64,000 bases of DNA from assembly GCF_965248315.1 (NCBI RefSeq), contig NZ_CBDFIX010000002.1, forward strand, positions 3,596,001 through 3,660,000. The letters are read 5' to 3'. Each line of letters begins with the position of its first letter. Position 1 is the stretch's first letter. Below the pieces are notes generated by a model. The model was not told the DNA's origin. It saw only the letters and a program-made list of their open reading frames with translations, and did no database searches. Below, one piece after another: positions 60,830 through 64,000 of this stretch. Source of the DNA: Ulvibacterium sp965248315 (lineage in GTDB: Bacteria > Bacteroidota > Bacteroidia > Flavobacteriales > Flavobacteriaceae). The translations under genes were made by a program, and so were the position numbers.

Positions 60830-61594
60830 ATGGTTTTAAGAATTAAACATTTTGTTGTATTTATAACAATTAGTTGTTCGTTTTCCTGCAATCAAAAGCC
60901 TCCTGCGTTGTCAAAAATAGTAGCAAGTCAAGTGCAGATTGATAGCTCTTCCACTACATCCGATTCCGTAGAGGTCTTTCTTGACCCGTATAGCAAACAC
61001 ATGAACCAAGTGTTGGACAGCGCCTTGGCCTATGCCCCAAAAAAGATCTCAAAGGGGGATGGCGAATACAATACTACGGCCGGAAATTTGTTGGCGGATA
61101 TTATGCTATCCCAAACCCAACCCATTTTCAAATCTCGCACCGGCAAGAATATCGATTTTGTTTTGTTCAATCACGGAGGTATCCGGTCTATCCTTTCCAA
61201 GGGCAAGGTATCGGCCAGAAATGCTTATGAGGTAATGCCCTTTGAAAATACCGTTGCGGTGGTAGCACTTAAGGGGTCCTCGATCCATGATCTGGTTTCC
61301 TATTTGGTGCAAACCAAACGCGCACATCCCATTTCCGGAATGCAGGTTGTTTTGAACCGGGACGGAAGTCTTAAATCGGCCACCATTCAAGGAAAACCCA
61401 TTGATGATAGTCGTGTATATTATGTCACAACATCCAATTATCTGGTTTCGGGCGGAGATAATATGATATTCTTTAGGGAAGCTCTAGAAGTCTTTGAAAC
61501 GGATTACAAAATTCGCAATATGCTAATTGACTATTTTGGCAAAGTGGATACGTTAAATCCGAAAATAGATGACCGTTTTATAAGGTTAAAATGA
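60830..61594 (+). CDS. 5'-nucleotidase C-terminal domain lipoprotein
   Basis: ATG 60830, with AAAGG upstream, gives a lipoprotein signal ending ISCSFSCNQ; the frame is open further back but without a signal. The 254-residue mature region is a lone 5_nucleotid_C domain: YNTTAGNLLADIMLSQ, NHGGIRSILSKGKVSARNAYEVMPFENTVAV in pieces, and VTTSNYLVSGGDNMIFF. In one-chain enzymes this domain binds the nucleoside; here the metallophosphatase half is the next gene. Together they could make a two-chain nucleotidase in the envelope. Confidence 0.88.
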   Translation: MVLRIKHFVVFITISCSFSCNQKPPALSKIVASQVQIDSSSTTSDSVEVFLDPYSKHMNQVLDSALAYAPKKISKGDGEYNTTAGNLLADIMLSQTQPIFKSRTGKNIDFVLFNHGGIRSILSKGKVSARNAYEVMPFENTVAVVALKGSSIHDLVSYLVQTKRAHPISGMQVVLNRDGSLKSATIQGKPIDDSRVYYVTTSNYLVSGGDNMIFFREALEVFETDYKIRNMLIDYFGKVDTLNPKIDDRFIRLK

Positions 61595-61646
61595 AAGGAG
61601 AAAAAACAAATACCAATAGGTACAATTGGAATTTGACAACTTTAAG

Positions 61647-62555
61647 ATGAACCGAAGAAATTTCATTGCAAAGACTACCGCATCCTCCATGCTTATGGGT
61701 ATTGGAGGACTGCCCCTCGGTTCATGTTCCTCCCAGCAGAGGCATATTACCATTCTGCATACTAATGACGTACATAGCCATATTGAACCTTTTCCGAAAA
61801 GTCACTCGGATTATCCAAATCTGGGTGGGGTCGCCCGCAGAGCAGCATTGGTACAAAGTATTCGCAAAGAAAACCCGAATACGCTCTTGTTCGATGCCGG
61901 TGATATTTTTCAGGGAACTCCTTATTTCAATTTTTATGGGGGCGAACTGGAATTCAGGCTTATGAGTATGCTAAACTATGATGCAGCCACTATTGGGAAC
62001 CATGATTTTGATAATGGTATCGAAGGTTTATTCGCACAACTACCCAACGCCAATTTCAAGTTGCTTTCAGCCAATTATGATTTTAGCAATACCCTAATGG
62101 ATGGTCATGTAAAACCCTATGAAATCTATGAGGTGGACGGAATCAAGGTCGGGGTGTATGGCCTTGGGATTAAATTAGAAGGATTGGTTACCCAAAAATT
62201 ATACAAGGAAACCCAGTATCTAAACCCTTATGAAATGGCCTTGGACAATGAGCGAATCTTAAAGGAGAACGAACAGTGTGATTTAGTCATTTGCCTATCC
62301 CACTTGGGATACAACTATAATGACCAAGGTAGACCCAACGATCTAAAACTGGCTGCTTCTACACAATATACTGATTTAATCATCGGCGGGCATACCCATA
62401 CGTTTTTGGAAAAACCGACCGTGGTCAAAAATCGTGATGATAAAGAAGTATTGGTAAACCAGGTGGGTTGTTATGGTATTAATTTAGGCCGTATCGACTT
62501 TTATTTTAACCCCTACAAAAATGTAACAAAAGAGGGAGTTTCCATACAAATTTAA
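61647..62555 (+). CDS. 5'-nucleotidase metallophosphatase domain, Tat-exported
   Basis: ATG 61647 starts MNRRNFIAKTTASSMLMGIGG with a twin-arginine motif and a lipobox-like PLGSC, so it is probably exported folded and may be lipidated. 302 residues hold only the N-terminal calcineurin-like half: ITILHTNDVHSH, FDAGDIFQG, TIGNHDFDNG, SHLGYNY and GGHTHTF supply the two-metal ligands. No C-terminal nucleoside-binding domain; that is the upstream gene. Probably removes phosphate from extracellular nucleotides. Confidence 0.9.
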   Translation: MNRRNFIAKTTASSMLMGIGGLPLGSCSSQQRHITILHTNDVHSHIEPFPKSHSDYPNLGGVARRAALVQSIRKENPNTLLFDAGDIFQGTPYFNFYGGELEFRLMSMLNYDAATIGNHDFDNGIEGLFAQLPNANFKLLSANYDFSNTLMDGHVKPYEIYEVDGIKVGVYGLGIKLEGLVTQKLYKETQYLNPYEMALDNERILKENEQCDLVICLSHLGYNYNDQGRPNDLKLAASTQYTDLIIGGHTHTFLEKPTVVKNRDDKEVLVNQVGCYGINLGRIDFYFNPYKNVTKEGVSIQI

Positions 62556-62572
62556 GTGTAAAACAACGTCTT

Positions 62573-63118
62573 ATGATACCAACTACCACCAAAATACAGG
62601 AAGCATCCTTTAACCCGAAGATCAAGACCTATATTTTGCTCACAGTCGCTTTTTTCCTGACCATTTCCTTTGCAGGGATTCCGCTATTGTTACCCTGGTT
62701 CCTCGGTTTGGGGCAAGTTATGTCCAAACGGTATTATGAAAACCTCAAATGTTCGTTGACCCAAAAACATCTGGAATTTAAAAAGGGGGTATTGTTTAAA
62801 GTGGAAAAAACCATCCCTTTGGAAAACATACAGGACCTTACCTTTATTGAAAACCCATTATTGAAATATCTCGATCTTCGGGTCTTAAAGATAGAAACAG
62901 CTGGCAACAGTAACCCCAAGGGAAGCGACATGAAGTTGATAGGGATCGTTGGCGCATCGGACTTTAAAAAGCAGGTACTGCATCAAAGGGAACTGCTCGT
63001 CAACAAAAACAAAAGGCCTGAACATCAAAACGGGCAAGACACTCAAAAAGAAACCCTCAAAGTACTTGGGGAAATTCGAGATATTTTAGAAGATATGCGT
63101 AACAACTACTCAAAATGA
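62573..63118 (+). CDS. Membrane protein with bacterial PH domain (YdbS-like)
   Basis: A 181-residue protein: N-terminal membrane hairpin (about 20-51, LLTVAFFLTISFAGIPLLLPWFLGLGQVMSKRYYENL in pieces), then a bPH2-type domain (LTQKHLEFKKGVLFKVEKTIPLENIQDLTFIENPLLKYLDLRVLKIETAG in pieces), and a charged C-terminal helix. It resembles the short half of YdbS/YdbT proteins. Role unknown. Its TGA overlaps the next ATG. Confidence 0.85.
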   Translation: MIPTTTKIQEASFNPKIKTYILLTVAFFLTISFAGIPLLLPWFLGLGQVMSKRYYENLKCSLTQKHLEFKKGVLFKVEKTIPLENIQDLTFIENPLLKYLDLRVLKIETAGNSNPKGSDMKLIGIVGASDFKKQVLHQRELLVNKNKRPEHQNGQDTQKETLKVLGEIRDILEDMRNNYSK

Positions 63119-63588
63119 TTCGACTCAAAAGAACGGATTGTAATCATCCTGATTTCATCAAATTGGTTGCCCTACTCGATGCAGACCTAGCGATTCGAGA
63201 TGGGGAAGATCATTCCTTTTATGACCAATTTAACGGTATTGCTGGCATTCGCCAAGCCGTAGTGGCCTATTCCGGGGAGGTACCGGTAGGTTGTGGGGGG
63301 ATAAAGGAATTTGACGCGAATACCATGGAAGTCAAACGAATGTATGTAGTTCCGGAAGCCCGTGGGAAAGGTATTGCCGGTAAAGTGTTGGAGGAATTGG
63401 AACTATGGACCACAGAACTGGGGTACACCCACTGTATTCTTGAAACCGGTAAACGGCAACCCGAGGCCATTGCATTGTATAACAAGCATGGGTATCAGAT
63501 AATCCCCAATTACGAACCGTACACCGACGTGGCCAATAGCGTCTGTTTTAAAAAATCTGTATCTTTCACAAAAAACCAATACCCATGA
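63115..63588 (+). CDS. GNAT-family N-acetyltransferase
   Basis: A 157-residue acetyltransferase. Motif A is VKRMYVVPEARGKGIAGKVLEELE (acetyl-CoA pyrophosphate loop R-G-K-G-I-A) followed by LGYTHCILETGKRQPEAIALYNKHGYQIIPNY (motif B). Acceptor unknown. Overlaps the PH-domain gene by four bases and the next gene by four bases (ATGA), so all three form one operon. Confidence 0.9.
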   Translation: MIRLKRTDCNHPDFIKLVALLDADLAIRDGEDHSFYDQFNGIAGIRQAVVAYSGEVPVGCGGIKEFDANTMEVKRMYVVPEARGKGIAGKVLEELELWTTELGYTHCILETGKRQPEAIALYNKHGYQIIPNYEPYTDVANSVCFKKSVSFTKNQYP

Positions 63589-64000
63589 GAAAATTAGGCC
63601 TTTTTCTAATTACCGTAATCTTTTCCCTTTCCCTACATGCCCAGGCCCGGGAATATTATCAGCTTAAAATTTATTCCTTTAAAACGGACGCTCAGCAACA
63701 AACTACGGATGATTATCTAAAGAATGCCTTCTTGCCTTCCCTGAAACGTTTGGGTATTCAAAATGTAGGGGTCTTTAAGCCCCATCAGACGGATGAGGGA
63801 ACACCAAAGCAGACCTATGTACTGATTCCGTTTAAATCCATTGTTGAATTCGGGTTGCTGGATGATACCCTGGCCAAGGATAAGACCCATCAAGAGACCG
63901 GAAAAACCTATTTGGAAGCGGCACATGACAAAGCCCCCTATACACGTATAGAATCCATTTTTATGAAGGCCTTTGTGGATATGCCCAAAATGGAACCCTC
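63585..64000 (+). CDS. NIPSNAP-family protein, incomplete at window end
   Basis: Only the first 138 codons are in the window; the gene continues past 64000. A signal peptide (hydrophobic 4-18, ending LHAQ) is followed by YYQLKIYSFKTDAQQQTTDDYLKNAFLPSLKRLGIQNVGVFKP, matching the first NIPSNAP repeat of secreted bacteroidete proteins. Family members usually have two ferredoxin-like repeats; function in bacteria is unclear. Translation is probably coupled to the acetyltransferase. Confidence 0.8.
   Translation, partial: MRKLGLFLITVIFSLSLHAQAREYYQLKIYSFKTDAQQQTTDDYLKNAFLPSLKRLGIQNVGVFKPHQTDEGTPKQTYVLIPFKSIVEFGLLDDTLAKDKTHQETGKTYLEAAHDKAPYTRIESIFMKAFVDMPKMEP

Noticed and set aside
1..64000. CRISPR arrays, insertion sequences, prophage, tRNA or rRNA genes
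   Set aside because: I looked through the gaps and found no repeat-spacer pattern, transposase or integrase motif, or cloverleaf; only the SRP RNA was supported.

Overview
The window looks like chromosomal DNA of a marine-type member of the Flavobacteriaceae (Bacteroidota). The evidence is its gene families: a PorP/SprF-type outer-membrane protein, PorD (DUF4835), the bacteroidete form of RNA polymerase omega, a YtxJ/BrxC-like bacilliredoxin, an RprX/RprY-like two-component pair and many short Cys-anchored lipoproteins. Promoters also fit the Bacteroidota pattern, TTG about 19 bases before TAnnTTTG, for example in front of the SRP RNA, smpB and the fumarylacetoacetase gene. The genus cannot be fixed from the sequence alone. 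I found no phage, insertion sequence, CRISPR array, tRNA or rRNA; most of the window is core genome.

Layout. 0.1-5.8 kb: dnaK, a small NTF2-like secreted protein, panB, lspA with a coupled RluA-type pseudouridine synthase, and an EamA transporter. 5.8-13.9 kb: a large repeat-type unknown, leuA-leuB, pheT, a fasciclin-domain protein and a membrane unknown. 13.9-20.1 kb: a lipoprotein, an ABC-F ATPase with one apparently dead ATP site, a Cys-less TlpA-like lipoprotein, a small transaldolase, an SDR and the SRP RNA. 20.3-23.4 kb: glutaminyl cyclase, a thioesterase and a beta-helix lipoprotein. 23.4-28.2 kb: a regulatory island (below). 28.2-40.6 kb: glyA and fahA (divergent), a lipoprotein behind a sigma-54-like promoter, a bacilliredoxin-like protein, clpB, an autoregulated-looking TetR gene, a PorP/SPOR protein, a histidine phosphatase, smpB and pcm. 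40.7-48.2 kb: a co-directional run of oxidoreductase, 3-hydroxyacyl-CoA dehydrogenase, DUF1015, YggS, exonuclease/GIY-YIG fusion, potassium channel, miaA and gluconokinase, closed by a very strong terminator. 48.3-60.7 kb (minus strand): RprY/RprX-like pair, coaE-YbbR-glycosyltransferase, fabI, then DUF6913-dapA-bamD-rpoZ-coaBC-porD-recN. 60.8-64 kb: a split 5'-nucleotidase pair, a PH-domain protein, an acetyltransferase and a NIPSNAP protein cut by the window edge.

The most unusual part is 23.4-28.2 kb. It holds a LytTR regulator whose receiver domain has lost its phospho-acceptor Asp, a 52-residue acidic lipoprotein followed at once by a strong terminator, a TPR sensor kinase that can only be read through or past that terminator, its response regulator, and an unrecognised 213-residue protein. 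The LytTR gene and the unrecognised gene share a nearly identical promoter/operator: inverted AAAACCT/AGGTTTT arms with the same internal spacing and the same distance to the -7 box. I infer one regulon, possibly a cell-envelope or peptide-sensing circuit. That function is inference only.

Biosynthetic and housekeeping themes are CoA (panB, coaE, coaBC), leucine (leuAB without leuCD nearby), lysine/peptidoglycan (dapA), lipid synthesis (fabI), lipoprotein maturation (lspA), outer-membrane assembly (bamD) and type IX secretion (porD, PorP-like).
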